Part shown: piece by piece, positions 18,150-27,712 of the stretch
Numbering within the stretch: position 1 is the stretch's first letter
Layout: every line of letters starts with the position of its first letter
Source: Pseudoalteromonas shioyasakiensis
GTDB taxonomy: Bacteria; Pseudomonadota; Gammaproteobacteria; Enterobacterales; Alteromonadaceae
Reading direction: 5' to 3'
NCBI RefSeq assembly: GCF_024518675.1
Contig: NZ_JANIGL010000004.1
Coordinates: 216,423-280,422, forward strand
DNA: 64,000 nt
Notes under the pieces: model-generated
Database searches by the model: none
What the model was told of the DNA's origin: nothing
Seen by the model: the letters and a program-made list of their open reading frames with translations, nothing else
Translations under genes and position numbers: made by a program

Positions 18150-18578
18150 TTAATCTTTTGCATAGGTTTTGAGAGCAGCTAAAAGCGGTTCGCTTAAATT
18201 CGCTTTTTTACCTGTTTTGAAATTAAACATCACTACTTGTGATGAACCTACTGTTGTTAATGCATTTTGTTGCTGACTAAAAACATTGTAGTGCATCATA
18301 AAGCGGTCAGCTTGAATATCACTAATGGTGACACCCACTAACACTGTATCAGGAAAGGTAACAGGTCGCTTATAACGTGCGTTGTTTTCACTGATCACCG
18401 GGCCAATCCCTGTTGTTTGTAAATCTTCGAGTAAATTTATTTGATTAAAAAAGTCAATTCGAGCCGTTTCAAAGTAACGAAAGTACACCACGTTATTGAC
18501 GTGTTGAAGGGCGTCCATTTCACCCCAAGCGACGTTTATTTTTGTGTGAATAGGATGTTGTTCTATAAACGATTGCAT
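18150..18578 (-). CDS. Acyl-CoA thioesterase, 4-hydroxybenzoyl-CoA thioesterase/YbgC family
   Basis: The 142-residue protein is a single hot-dog domain with the catalytic pattern WGEMDALQHVNNVVYFRYFETAR (Asp22 in the usual position), ARYKRPVTFPDTVLVG and a C-terminal strand FNFKTGKKANL. The family hydrolyses short- to medium-chain or aromatic acyl-CoA thioesters in the cytoplasm; the substrate is open. It is the first gene of the operon with the Tas-like reductase. Confidence 0.88.
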   Translation of the reverse strand: MQSFIEQHPIHTKINVAWGEMDALQHVNNVVYFRYFETARIDFFNQINLLEDLQTTGIGPVISENNARYKRPVTFPDTVLVGVTISDIQADRFMMHYNVFSQQQNALTTVGSSQVVMFNFKTGKKANLSEPLLAALKTYAKD

Positions 18579-18737
18579 AATAAAGCTCGGTTAATATAAA
18601 GAGTACTCAGGTTAGCAATATGCCGCTATGAGCTCAAGAAAATTAGAATAATCACAAAATCATGCTATATTTTTAGGTTCCAGTTTACGTAAATGATAGC
18701 TTTGGTTTGGTATTTTAATGATTTAAAGGAGCGAATT

Positions 18738-18944
18738 ATGAATCCGGTTGCAGCAAAAATCACCAAATGGTTAGCCCTACTCGCACTGATATGCTTAGCG
18801 ATTACTTGCTACGCAATGGGAAATGCCTCGGGAGCAATAGCGTTAGTTATTCTTGGCTTTGTCTTTGAAGGGGCATTTTGGCTATTTGGTCACAAATTAG
18901 TTAGCCGTAAAAAATCAGAGCGCTCACAATCACAAACATCCTAG
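18738..18944 (+). CDS. Small membrane protein of unknown function
   Basis: I chose the ATG at 18738 because AAAGGA lies 7 nt upstream; an upstream in-frame start at 18693 lacks a site. The 68-residue product has two hydrophobic segments (WLALLALICLAITCYAMG and AIALVILGFVFEGAFWLFG) and a basic, serine-rich tail (SRKKSERSQSQTS), so it is probably an inner-membrane hairpin with both ends in the cytoplasm. No family is recognised. It stands alone between the thioesterase promoter and dinB; the dinB LexA box begins 32 bp after its stop. Confidence 0.7.
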   Translation: MNPVAAKITKWLALLALICLAITCYAMGNASGAIALVILGFVFEGAFWLFGHKLVSRKKSERSQSQTS

Positions 18945-18976
18945 CTTGCTAATCACTCAAACATAATTAATAATAG

Positions 18977-18992
18977 CTGTTCATATATACAG
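18977..18992 (+). promoter_or_regulatory. LexA (SOS) box of dinB
   Basis: CTGTTCATATATACAG fits the gammaproteobacterial LexA consensus CTGT-N8-ACAG with an AT-rich centre. It lies 15 bp before the dinB ATG. Confidence 0.88.
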
Positions 18993-19007
18993 TTGTTTGG
19001 TTTGGGA

Positions 19008-20060
19008 ATGAAAAAGTTTATTCATATCGACATGGATTGCTTTTATGCGGCAGTAGAGATGCGTGATAACCCCGCGCTTGCGAGTGTGCCGCTCGCAATT
19101 GGTGGCAATAGCCGTAGAGGGGTGCTATCAACTGCTAATTATATTGCTAGGCAATATGGTGTGCGCTCTGCCATGTCTAATTACCACGCTAAACAACTGT
19201 GCCCAGATTTAGTCATTGTCCCTGGGCGGATGCAGGTCTATAAAGAGATATCCCAGCAAATCCGTGCTATTTTTAAACGCTACACCGACTTGATTGAACC
19301 CCTTTCTTTAGATGAAGCCTATCTAGATGTAACCGATAGTACCGCCTGTAAAGGCAGTGCTACTTTGATGGCTGAGCACATTCGAGCTGATATTTATTCG
19401 GCTACTGGGCTTACAGCCTCTGCAGGCGTTGCACCGATTAAGTTTATCGCGAAAATTGCCAGTGACGAAAATAAACCGAATGGCCAATGTGTGGTGCTAC
19501 CTGAGCAAGTTGATGATTTTTTAGCGCAACTGCCTTTAGGAAAAATTCCTGGTGTTGGCAAAGTCACCCTCGAAAAGCTTAATTTGAAAGGCTTATACAC
19601 TGGGGTTGATGTGTGCGGTAAAGGCGTGAATTGGATGCAGCAACATGTAGGTAATTTCGGGGTCTCACTTTATCAAAAGTGTGCAGGGTTGCACATTGGC
19701 CAAGTATCCACTGAGCGAGTACGCAAGTCACTCAGTGTTGAACACACCTACGAATACAATAAAACCAGCTTACAAGCATGCTTAGAGCAACTACCTTTAT
19801 TACTCGAAGAGTTAACCCGCCGATTACAAAAACAACAGTTAGAGCATCGTATTAATAAGCTCAGTGTGAAAGTTAAATTCGCTAATTTTGTGGTGACATC
19901 TGCTGATCAGTCCTATCATCAAATTGACACAGCAATTTTTACCGAACTGTTGAGCAAAGCTTATCAGCGTGGCAACCAACAACCCGTCAGGCTTTTAGGT
20001 ATAGGAATTGGCGTAAAAAATGAGCCACAACAGCATCTTCAGTTAAGTATATTAGACTAA
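19008..20060 (+). CDS. dinB: DNA polymerase IV (Y-family translesion polymerase)
   Basis: The start at 19008 gives the standard N-terminus MKKFIHIDMDCFYAAVEMRD, with catalytic Asp8; a TTG at 18993 lies inside the LexA box and is unlikely. The 350-residue protein (E. coli DinB has 351) has the palm motif PLSLDEAYLDVT with the catalytic Asp-Glu pair, ASAGVAPIKFIAKIASDENKPNGQ, the helix-hairpin-helix KIPGVGKVTLEKL, and a little-finger domain. It copies past DNA lesions without proofreading. The LexA box directly upstream points to SOS induction. Confidence 0.97.
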   Translation: MKKFIHIDMDCFYAAVEMRDNPALASVPLAIGGNSRRGVLSTANYIARQYGVRSAMSNYHAKQLCPDLVIVPGRMQVYKEISQQIRAIFKRYTDLIEPLSLDEAYLDVTDSTACKGSATLMAEHIRADIYSATGLTASAGVAPIKFIAKIASDENKPNGQCVVLPEQVDDFLAQLPLGKIPGVGKVTLEKLNLKGLYTGVDVCGKGVNWMQQHVGNFGVSLYQKCAGLHIGQVSTERVRKSLSVEHTYEYNKTSLQACLEQLPLLLEELTRRLQKQQLEHRINKLSVKVKFANFVVTSADQSYHQIDTAIFTELLSKAYQRGNQQPVRLLGIGIGVKNEPQQHLQLSILD

Positions 20061-20138
20061 AGGTTTAGAGTAATATTTAAACAAATCTTGCTAGTGTAGA
20101 AATTAAACCACACACAATTAACTATAAGAGAGAATACT

Positions 20139-21818
20139 ATGCAATCAGTTGTAATTGTACTGCTGGGTATGGTGGGAATGCTTTTTGGCTGGTTTGTTTA
20201 TTCTAAATTTATCACTGAAAAGATTTTCAAAATGGATGACAGCTTTGTCACCCCAGCTCATGAACTTGAAGATGGTGTAGACTTTGTTCCCACCAATAAA
20301 GTGGTGCTTTGGGGGCACCACTTCACCTCTGTCGCGGGAGCAGCCCCCATCGTAGGCCCTGCAATCGCTGTTTATTGGGGTTGGGTCCCCGCAGTGTTAT
20401 GGGTTGTATTTGGCACTATTTTCTTTGCCGGTGTGCATGATATGGGGGCCTTATGGGCCAGCGCGCGTAACAAAGGTAAGTCTATGGGAGCATTGTCTGA
20501 AACTGTAATAGGCAAGCGTACTCGTGCGTTATTTATGATTGTCGTGTTTTTGGTACTGCTTATGGTAAACGCGGTATTTGGGGTGGTAATCGCTAAGTCG
20601 TTTATTAATAGCCCGAATGCGGTTTTTCCTGCGTGGGCAGCGATAGTTGTCGCCTTGGTTATTGGTCAGCTACTACGTAAAAAAGTGTCGCTAATTCCAC
20701 TGTGTTTCATTGGCGTTGGGATTTTATACTACACCATTTATTTGGGGAGCAGTATGCCAATTAGCTTACCCGATGAGTTATTTGGTTTAAGTGCGAATGC
20801 CAATTGGATCATTATTTTATTTGTTTATGCGGCGATAGCGTCGTTGTTGCCTGTTTGGATGCTACTACAGCCTCGTGATTTTATTAACGGCATGCAATTG
20901 CTGGTGGGACTAGTGTTGTTATATGGTGCTGTTTTTGTCTCTATGCCTGATATTACTGCACCAGCATTTAATACCCAAACTGCCATAGATACCCCCAGCA
21001 TTATCCCATTATTATTTGTGACCATTGCCTGCGGAGCGGTGTCTGGGTTTCATGGTATTGTGTCATCAGGTACTAGTTCTAAACAACTTAACAAAGAAAC
21101 CGATGGTCGTTTTGTCGGTTATTTAGGTGCTGTAGGTGAAGGCATGCTTGCGCTTATCACTTTAGTTGCCGTTAGTGGCGTTGCACTGGCGATGTCTCCA
21201 GAGGAATGGCACGAAATATACAGTCATTTGGGAGCTGGTAGTGTTGGGGCATTTGTAAATGGTGGTGCTAACTTAATAGAAAGTGGTTGGGGCATTTCGA
21301 ATGAAATTGCTTCAACCTTGCTTGCTGTGATGGTGGTGTTATTTGCTGGCACAACTATGGATTCAGGTGTGCGCTTGCAGCGCTATATCATCCAAGAATG
21401 GGGTGATATTTATAACATTAAGGTCATCAAAAATGGCATTATTGCCACCCTAATTGCAGTGCTAAGTTGCTTATTGTTAGCCTTTGGTGCGGGCGGAGCA
21501 AGTGGTAGTGGTGGCATGATTATTTGGCCGTTGTTTGGCTCAACGAATCAGATTCTTGCTAGTTTAACCTTACTTGTTATCTCAGTGATGCTGATAAAAG
21601 CTAATCGCCCCGCTAAGTACACTTTGATCCCTATGAGCTTTGTATTGGTTATGGCATTTTTTGCTGGCGTGATTAAGTTAGGTGAATATTACCAACAAGG
21701 GAATTGGTTACTTGTCATTTTAGATGTTGTGGTACTCGTTATTAGTGTCTTAGTGATGCTTGAAGCTTGGTCAGTAATTGCTAAGCATAAACGCGAAAAT
21801 AACACGACAGAGACATAA
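20139..21818 (+). CDS. CstA-family carbon starvation protein (putative peptide or pyruvate transporter)
   Basis: The 559-residue polytopic membrane protein carries the CstA hallmarks: HHFTSVAGAAPIVGPAIAVYWGWVPA, FFAGVHDMGALWASARNKGKS, CGAVSGFHGIVSSGTSSKQLNKETDGRFVGYLGAVGEGMLAL, and LFAGTTMDSGVRLQRYI. It is shorter than E. coli CstA and BtsT (about 700-720), as in the short CstA subgroup. The family takes up peptides or pyruvate; the substrate here is not readable. Possible coupling with the aminopeptidase gene downstream would suit peptide use, but a strong hairpin separates them. Confidence 0.9.
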   Translation: MQSVVIVLLGMVGMLFGWFVYSKFITEKIFKMDDSFVTPAHELEDGVDFVPTNKVVLWGHHFTSVAGAAPIVGPAIAVYWGWVPAVLWVVFGTIFFAGVHDMGALWASARNKGKSMGALSETVIGKRTRALFMIVVFLVLLMVNAVFGVVIAKSFINSPNAVFPAWAAIVVALVIGQLLRKKVSLIPLCFIGVGILYYTIYLGSSMPISLPDELFGLSANANWIIILFVYAAIASLLPVWMLLQPRDFINGMQLLVGLVLLYGAVFVSMPDITAPAFNTQTAIDTPSIIPLLFVTIACGAVSGFHGIVSSGTSSKQLNKETDGRFVGYLGAVGEGMLALITLVAVSGVALAMSPEEWHEIYSHLGAGSVGAFVNGGANLIESGWGISNEIASTLLAVMVVLFAGTTMDSGVRLQRYIIQEWGDIYNIKVIKNGIIATLIAVLSCLLLAFGAGGASGSGGMIIWPLFGSTNQILASLTLLVISVMLIKANRPAKYTLIPMSFVLVMAFFAGVIKLGEYYQQGNWLLVILDVVVLVISVLVMLEAWSVIAKHKRENNTTET

Positions 21819-21847
21819 TAGTGCGCAATTAAAACTGTAATGCCAAG

Positions 21848-21886
21848 TTGCCAGCGAGGTTTTAGCTCATCTCACTGAGCTGGCAA
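21848..21886 (+). repeat. Hairpin with alternative pairings downstream of the cstA-family gene
   Basis: Arms TTGCCAGC (21848-21855) and GCTGGCAA (21879-21886) can pair over a 23-nt loop. Alternatively AGCTCA (21864-21869) pairs with TGAGCT (21876-21881); the two structures compete for the 3' arm. It precedes the terminator-like hairpin at 21910. Confidence 0.6.
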
Positions 21887-21909
21887 TAGGTAGTCAAATA
21901 AATGATAAT

Positions 21910-21945
21910 AAGGTCCTGAGCTTTTTGACAACAGGACCTTTTTTT
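21910..21945 (+). terminator. Terminator-shaped hairpin abutting the aminopeptidase start codon
   Basis: Stem AAGGTCCTG (21910-21918) / CAGGACCTT (21932-21940), loop 13 nt, followed by a run of T up to 21945. The next base is the A of the ATG at 21946. The only ribosome-site candidate (AGGA, 21933-21936) is inside the 3' arm. Confidence 0.8.
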
Positions 21946-23469
21946 ATGGCATATCCACAAGCCGTTGCGGCCCCGCAACTAGATAACGCAAAACATGATG
22001 CGCTTATTATTATTGCTGATGACTTTTCAGAGTTAGATGATCCTAATTTGAGTAAGGCGATTAAAGCTCAAATGGCTGTTGATGCGCGTATCGGTAAGCA
22101 AGTGACATTACTTGTAGTCGACTCAAAACGCGTAATTTTAGCACCTACTGGTCCTTTAAATCGTGATTATGATGACGTTCGCCGTTATTTTGATGCCGCC
22201 AAATTAGCAATTAATGAAGCTAAAGCATCGGGAAGTAAAAAACCAGCAATGTTTTTGCCGCAAGCCAGCCAAGATAGTCGTTATCAATACGCATTAGAAG
22301 TGGCTTATTTAGGCGCGTGCCAAGCGCTATGGCAACCACTTGAAGCACGAGAATTCCATGGCGAAAGTATTGAGCCTATTACACAAATTGCCTTATTTGG
22401 CGCGAATGAACAAACAATAAAAGCAGTGAATGCTATTGCTGCAGGGCAATACGCTGCGCGAGACCTGTGTGGTACTGAACCTGAGCGCATGGCGCCACCA
22501 CGCTTTGCAGATTACTGCGTTGACTTATTTAAAGACTCTAGCGTTAATGTTGAAGTGATTTCGGATATTGCTACCATTGATAAAGACTACCCAATGATGA
22601 GTACTGTTGCCCGTGCTTCGTATGCCGTTGAGCGTCATCATCCTCGCGTTGTTAAATTAGAATATGTTCCTGAGGGTGAAGTAAAGCGTACTTTAATGTT
22701 TGTAGGTAAAGGTCTGGTATATGATACTGGGGGCGCTGATTTAAAAGTTGGTGGCTTTATGGCAGGCATGAGCCGTGATAAAGGCGGCGCAGCATCGGTT
22801 GCTGGGTTTATGAAATCGGTTGCAGACTTTCAGCCGAAAGGCGTCAAAGTTATTGCTTATTTAGCTGTGGTTCGCAATTCAATTGGCTCTGATTGTTTTG
22901 TTCCTGATGAAATAATCACTAGCCGTGAAGGCGTGCGTGTACGCATCGGTAATACTGACGCTGAAGGCCGCCTTGCGATGGGTGATTTACTCAGTGAGAT
23001 GAAAGACCTTGCTAAAAACGAGGTGAATCCTGAGCTTTTCACTGTGGCAACTTTAACCGGTCACGCAGCCAGAGCTATGGGTCCATACAGTGCTTATGTT
23101 GAAAATGGCCCGGCACGTGCGGCAAATGTATCACGTAAATTAGCGGATATAGGTGATGTTTGGGCTGATTGTGCAGAAGTATCACGTAGTCGTCGTGAAG
23201 ACTATGCTTTTGTTAAGCCTCGTACATTGGCTGATGACGTGCTTTCAAGTAATAATGCGGCATCTGCTGTAACGGCTCGTGGCCATCAATTCCCAATGGC
23301 TTTCTTAGCAATTGTTGCTGGCTTAGATAAGCACGGCCTTGATTCAAAGCAACCATTACCTTATGTGCATATGGATATTGCCGGCAGCGGTGTTGAAGGT
23401 GGTGACTGGCAACACGGTAAACCAACAGCGGCGGGTTTAAGTAGTTTATTTGCCCGCTACTGTTTATAA
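21946..23469 (+). CDS. M17 family leucyl aminopeptidase-like metallopeptidase
   Basis: The 507-residue protein has the M17 catalytic core: KGLVYDTGGADLKVGGFMAGMSRDKGGAA (metal and active-site Lys/Asp region) and the family signature IGNTDAEGRLAMGDLL, then TVATLTGHAARAMG. The N-terminal half (YPQAVAAPQLDNAKHDALIIIADD) is an unassigned M17 N-domain. It should remove N-terminal residues from peptides in the cytoplasm with two metal ions. The start is the first ATG, which directly follows the T run of a terminator-like hairpin; no other in-frame start preserves the N-domain. Expression probably depends on read-through or refolding of that hairpin. Confidence 0.9.
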   Translation: MAYPQAVAAPQLDNAKHDALIIIADDFSELDDPNLSKAIKAQMAVDARIGKQVTLLVVDSKRVILAPTGPLNRDYDDVRRYFDAAKLAINEAKASGSKKPAMFLPQASQDSRYQYALEVAYLGACQALWQPLEAREFHGESIEPITQIALFGANEQTIKAVNAIAAGQYAARDLCGTEPERMAPPRFADYCVDLFKDSSVNVEVISDIATIDKDYPMMSTVARASYAVERHHPRVVKLEYVPEGEVKRTLMFVGKGLVYDTGGADLKVGGFMAGMSRDKGGAASVAGFMKSVADFQPKGVKVIAYLAVVRNSIGSDCFVPDEIITSREGVRVRIGNTDAEGRLAMGDLLSEMKDLAKNEVNPELFTVATLTGHAARAMGPYSAYVENGPARAANVSRKLADIGDVWADCAEVSRSRREDYAFVKPRTLADDVLSSNNAASAVTARGHQFPMAFLAIVAGLDKHGLDSKQPLPYVHMDIAGSGVEGGDWQHGKPTAAGLSSLFARYCL

Positions 23470-23484
23470 CTAAACGTGTTATAT

Positions 23485-23519
23485 AAAAAGCCCCGCTAAC
23501 TTCAGTAGCGGGGCTTTTT
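23485..23519. terminator. Bidirectional terminator between aminopeptidase and chemoreceptor genes
   Basis: Perfect 14-bp stem AAAAAGCCCCGCTA / TAGCGGGGCTTTTT with a 7-nt loop between convergent genes. It gives a U run on both strands. Confidence 0.92.
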
Positions 23520-23561
23520 GTTGTTTATTATCGCTGTTTAGTAGCTGGTGAGCAGATGCTA

Positions 23562-25199
23562 TTAGTCTAATTTGAAGCGATTAACTACCTCAGTTAATTC
23601 TTGGCTACTTTGTTTTAAATTATCACTAGCATCCGATAACTGTGCCGTGTTTGACAGTGATTGCTCAGTGGATTGTGATAATTCGTTTATGCGTAAATTT
23701 ACCTCATCAGCTGCACTAGACTGCTGCTCTGTGGCACGGGCAATCTGGCCATTCATATCCGTTATAACCGTTACCAGTCGCTCAATTTCGCTCAGAGATA
23801 CATTGGCCGCACCTGCTTGCTCTACTGTGCTACTTGAAAGCTGCTGGCTTGCTGTGACGGCATCAACTGCTGCCTGCGCCCCTTTTTGTAATTTAGCGAT
23901 CATGGTTTGAATTTCATCTGTGCTTTTACCGGTACGACTTGCAAGGGTGCGTACTTCATCAGCTACAACAGCAAAACCACGGCCTTGCTCGCCAGCACGG
24001 GCAGCTTCAATTGCAGCATTCAAAGCAAGTAAGTTGGTTTGCTCGGCAATGCCTCTGATCACGTCAAGTACTGAGCCTATATTGTTACTTTCTTGGGCTA
24101 AATCGGCAGTGACCTGGCTTACGGTTTCAATGTTATGAGACAGGGTTTCAATGGCTGTAATGGTTTGTGCAACAACATTTTTACCCTCTGATGCATTACT
24201 CGCGGCTTCAACGGCTGCATGCTCAGCGGCCTCAGCATTACGGCTGACGTCATGTATTTGATGAGTCATTTGCTCCATGGCTGCGGCAACTTGAGTTGAA
24301 CTATCGTTTTGTAGCTCAATAAATGAATGATTGGTTTTGCTGGCGTCATCAACATTATGAGCATATTGGTTTACATCATGGGCGTTTTGCGCAACATGTT
24401 TAAGTGACTCACGCATTTTTTGAGTATATAAATTAAAATAATGAGACAGCCGAGAGACCTCATCGTTGCCATCTTCATCTAAGGTTTGGGTTAAGTCACC
24501 TTCACCTTGTGATATGTCTTTCATCATGTCGGCAGCAAGTTGAGTTGGTAGTAAAATGCTGCGAGCAATTAAATAACTTAGGCCAATTAATACCGCAATG
24601 ATAATTGCCGCGTTGAGAATAACTAAATTACGAAGGTGAGCAAAAGCTTCATCTATGGTGTCTATGTAAACACCTGAACCTATAATCCATTGCCATTGGC
24701 TAAAGCCTTTAACATAGGCTATTTTATCTACGGGCTCGTCTTTACCTGGCTTTGGCCACTTATAAGGGATCATGCCTTCACCTTGCTTTTTGACAATGTT
24801 AACCATATCGACAAACAGTAAGGTGCCGTCGGGATCTTTATTATTACTTAGCGATTTACCATTGAGTTCAGGCTTAAAAGGGTGCATCACCATCGCCGGT
24901 TGAAAATCGTTGATCCAAAAATAGTTATTGTTGTCATAACGCAGTGCGCCAATTGTACTTAGCGCCTGCTGCTTAGCTTGCTGCTCAGTCAAATTGCCAT
25001 TTTGTTGCTGCTCGTAAAAGTGGGTAACAATACTATGAGCTGACTCAACAAGGTTTTTTGTTTTTGTGTGTTGCTCATCTTTTAGTGAACTATATTGCTG
25101 AGTGAGTGAAGTGATGCTTAAAAAGAGTAAGCCGATCACAACAACACAAACCAAAAGCGCTAAGCGCTGAAAGATGGTAAAACGACGAAGGTACGCCAT
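23562..25199 (-). CDS. Methyl-accepting chemotaxis protein with single Cache domain
   Basis: The 545-residue protein has a first membrane helix (residues about 12-32), a periplasmic Cache_2-type domain (about 40-185, with [25 protein letters not shown] and [16 protein letters not shown]), a second membrane helix (about 190-210), a HAMP linker, and a long cytoplasmic coiled coil. The hairpin tip [35 protein letters not shown] is the invariant CheW/CheA-binding region. No C-terminal NWETF-type pentapeptide is present. Cache_2 domains sense small organic acids and similar ligands; the ligand is unknown. It is a single-gene unit leading leftward to a shared terminator. Confidence 0.95.
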   Translation of the reverse strand: MAYLRRFTIFQRLALLVCVVVIGLLFLSITSLTQQYSSLKDEQHTKTKNLVESAHSIVTHFYEQQQNGNLTEQQAKQQALSTIGALRYDNNNYFWINDFQPAMVMHPFKPELNGKSLSNNKDPDGTLLFVDMVNIVKKQGEGMIPYKWPKPGKDEPVDKIAYVKGFSQWQWIIGSGVYIDTIDEAFAHLRNLVILNAAIIIAVLIGLSYLIARSILLPTQLAADMMKDISQGEGDLTQTLDEDGNDEVSRLSHYFNLYTQKMRESLKHVAQNAHDVNQYAHNVDDASKTNHSFIELQNDSSTQVAAAMEQMTHQIHDVSRNAEAAEHAAVEAASNASEGKNVVAQTITAIETLSHNIETVSQVTADLAQESNNIGSVLDVIRGIAEQTNLLALNAAIEAARAGEQGRGFAVVADEVRTLASRTGKSTDEIQTMIAKLQKGAQAAVDAVTASQQLSSSTVEQAGAANVSLSEIERLVTVITDMNGQIARATEQQSSAADEVNLRINELSQSTEQSLSNTAQLSDASDNLKQSSQELTEVVNRFKLD

Positions 25200-25312
25200 G
25201 GTGAATCCTCTATGTGTGTTATCTATTAAGCGTAGTAAAAAAAGACAATAAATCTAGGAACTTGCTAACATAAATAACGAAAATTAATAACACACTAAGC
25301 TATTTTAACTAG

Positions 25313-25346
25313 TCCAAAAAAAAGGCTGATTTTGCAATCAGCCTTT
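25313..25346 (-). terminator. Intrinsic terminator after the S9 peptidase gene
   Basis: Stem AAAGGCTGATT (25321-25331) / AATCAGCCTTT (25336-25346), loop TTGC. On the minus strand it is followed by a run of eight U. Confidence 0.9.
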
Positions 25347-25374
25347 AGTCTAAAAATTATTTTAATTCAGTAAC

Positions 25375-27600
25375 TTATTTAACATCAAAATGACGGTTAA
25401 AGAAGTTAGTTATGGTTTGATGTAAATGAGTCTGTACTTGTTTACCACGTAAGCTGTGCTTAGAGCCTGGGTAAGTCATCATCTCAAACTGTTTTTCATT
25501 GTCTTGCAGTTGTTTAAATAACTTAGTGGCATGAGTAAATAATACGTTGTCATCAGCCATACCATGATAAATCATGAGTGGACCTTTTAAGCCGTCGGCA
25601 TAAGGGAATACAGCACTGTCGGTATAACCTTTAGCGTTAGTATCTGGGTGTGATAAATAACGCTCAGTGTAGTGAGTATCGTATAACGCCCAATCAGTCA
25701 CTGGCGCACCCGATACACCCGCTTGAAAGTAATCGCCGGCTTTAAACATGGTCATTAGTGCCATGTAGCCACCGTAACTATGACCATAAATACCAATCCG
25801 CTGTGGATCAACATAATCAAGCGTACGAAGGAATTCGACGCCTTTTATTTGGTCAGCAACTTCTACCACACCAAGATTTTTGTAAATGGCATCTTCAAAC
25901 TTTTTACCTCGGTTGTACGAACCTCGGTTATCGAGCTGAAATACTACATAGCCTTGTTGCGCCATATATTGGAAATATAAATTTTTACTGCGCCAGCTGT
26001 TAGTAACACGTTGAGCGTGTGGGCCGCCATATACATTGACCAGTACAGGGTGCTTTTGACCATTATTTACTGTAGCTGGTTTAAACAAACGATAATGCAT
26101 GATTTGACCGTCTTCTGCGGTCAATGTGCCGTATTCAGGTTCAGCTAAATCATTTAAGTAAGGTGTTAGAGGGTGGTTGTTATCAAGCTTATTTTGCTCA
26201 AGCCATGTAATAAATTCACCATTTACTTTACGTAATGCGGCAGAGTTTGGTTTATTGACTGATGAGCTATTATCAATAAAGGTTTTGCTGTCTTTTGCCA
26301 TGACGACTTTGTGATAAGCACCTTGCTCAGTTATACGTTTGATATCGCCTTTTTTGAATAATGGCGTGCTGTATAAGTGGCTTTCAAGTGGTGTATCTTT
26401 ACGGCCAGCAAAGTACACAATGCCTTTTTTCTCATCAATGCCTTTTAAGCTATCAACAACCCAATCGCCACTGGTAATTTGGCGAATAAGCTTGCCGTTT
26501 GTACGGTATAAGTAAAGGTGTTTAAAGCCATCACGCTCCGAAGCCCAGACAAAATGTTTTTTGTCTTTTAAAAATTGCAAATCAAAGTGTAGGTTTAGCC
26601 ATGTCTCGCTCGTTTCAGTTAGCGCGACTTTTTGCTGCTTACTTTGGCTGTTATAAAAGCGCAGCTCTAGTTTATGTTGTGAACGATTTTGCCACTGATA
26701 AGATAAGGTCTTATCATCTTCTAACCATTTAGCGCGGGCGATGTAAATATCTTCATCTTTGCCTAAATCAACCCAATCAGTTTGTTGGTTGTTGATTTTT
26801 ACCACGCCGAGTTGAATTTTTACATTATTAGTGCCGGTAAACGGGTAACGTTGATTGAAGAGTTTCACTTCATCGGCGTAAATTTCGTTTCGAATAGCTT
26901 CTTTGACTGGGCTTTCGTCAATACGAGTGAAGGCAATTTTAGATTCATCACCTGACCACCAGTAACCAGTCATACGGCCCATTTCTTCTTGCGCCACAAA
27001 TTCAGCCATGCCGTTTTTTATTACGCCGCCACCATCTTTGCTAAGTTGAACTTCTTTACCTGATTTAAGGTTAAGCGCATATAAGTTTTGTTCACGAATA
27101 AACGATACATAGTTACCTTTAGGAGAAAAACGGGCATCGGTTTCAAAGGCTTCAGTATTGGTTAGCTTGCGACTTTTAGCTGTAGCTAAGTCATAGTAAT
27201 AGAGATCGCCGTTGAGTGGGAAAAGTAGAGCTTTACCGTCTTTTGACCACTTGTACTCTAAAATTCCTTTACCAAAAATACGTTGGCGCTCTCGACGTGC
27301 TTTTTCTTCATCTGATAAGTTTTCAGGACCAGAAAATAACTGCGCGGAGTCCACTAATAGGCGGTTTTTATTGTCTTTTAAATTGTATTCCCAAAGATCA
27401 TAACGGTTATAGTCGTCAGTTTTACCTTGCAAGTAAGTAACGCGGCTACCATCAGGAGAGAACTTAAGCTGTACAGGTGCCTTACCCGCTAAGCTTGGAT
27501 CGTCAAATATCCGTTCTAATGTGAGTGGCTTTGCTTGCACAGTAATAGCTGTAGCTACTAAGGGTAGGGCCCATGAGAGGTGTTTGATTTTTTTTAACAC
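25375..27600 (-). CDS. Dipeptidyl peptidase IV-type S9 serine peptidase, secreted
   Basis: The 741-residue protein starts with a signal peptide (LSWALPLVATAITVQAKP), so it acts in the periplasm or outside. Residues about 30-480 form the DPPIV N-terminal beta-propeller, with the DPPIV Glu motif region MAEFVAQEEMGRMTGYWWSGDE. The C-terminal alpha/beta-hydrolase has GIYGHSYGGYMAL (Ser608), HGMADDNV (Asp683) and GSKHSL (His715) as triad. The two Glu of AQEEM bind the free N-terminus in DPPIV and favour release of X-Pro dipeptides. It is a monocistronic leftward gene. Confidence 0.93.
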   Translation of the reverse strand: MLKKIKHLSWALPLVATAITVQAKPLTLERIFDDPSLAGKAPVQLKFSPDGSRVTYLQGKTDDYNRYDLWEYNLKDNKNRLLVDSAQLFSGPENLSDEEKARRERQRIFGKGILEYKWSKDGKALLFPLNGDLYYYDLATAKSRKLTNTEAFETDARFSPKGNYVSFIREQNLYALNLKSGKEVQLSKDGGGVIKNGMAEFVAQEEMGRMTGYWWSGDESKIAFTRIDESPVKEAIRNEIYADEVKLFNQRYPFTGTNNVKIQLGVVKINNQQTDWVDLGKDEDIYIARAKWLEDDKTLSYQWQNRSQHKLELRFYNSQSKQQKVALTETSETWLNLHFDLQFLKDKKHFVWASERDGFKHLYLYRTNGKLIRQITSGDWVVDSLKGIDEKKGIVYFAGRKDTPLESHLYSTPLFKKGDIKRITEQGAYHKVVMAKDSKTFIDNSSSVNKPNSAALRKVNGEFITWLEQNKLDNNHPLTPYLNDLAEPEYGTLTAEDGQIMHYRLFKPATVNNGQKHPVLVNVYGGPHAQRVTNSWRSKNLYFQYMAQQGYVVFQLDNRGSYNRGKKFEDAIYKNLGVVEVADQIKGVEFLRTLDYVDPQRIGIYGHSYGGYMALMTMFKAGDYFQAGVSGAPVTDWALYDTHYTERYLSHPDTNAKGYTDSAVFPYADGLKGPLMIYHGMADDNVLFTHATKLFKQLQDNEKQFEMMTYPGSKHSLRGKQVQTHLHQTITNFFNRHFDVK

Positions 27601-27712
27601 GTATTTACCTTCGCTCGAATAAAAACTGTCATGATGGTAAAGCCAAGCGTGGGCAACTGCAACTAAATGCTTTAAAGTAGCTTAAAGTAAGATGGATAAC
27701 ACAGGAGTTAAC

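Noticed and set aside
21925..21953. TTGACA inside the aminopeptidase leader hairpin as a -35 element
   Set aside because: The matching -10 would fall inside the coding sequence and does not resemble TATAAT.
25200..25260. Sigma-28 promoter for the chemoreceptor gene
   Set aside because: TTATC occurs on the relevant strand, but the rest of the GCCGATAA element and a spaced -35 are missing.
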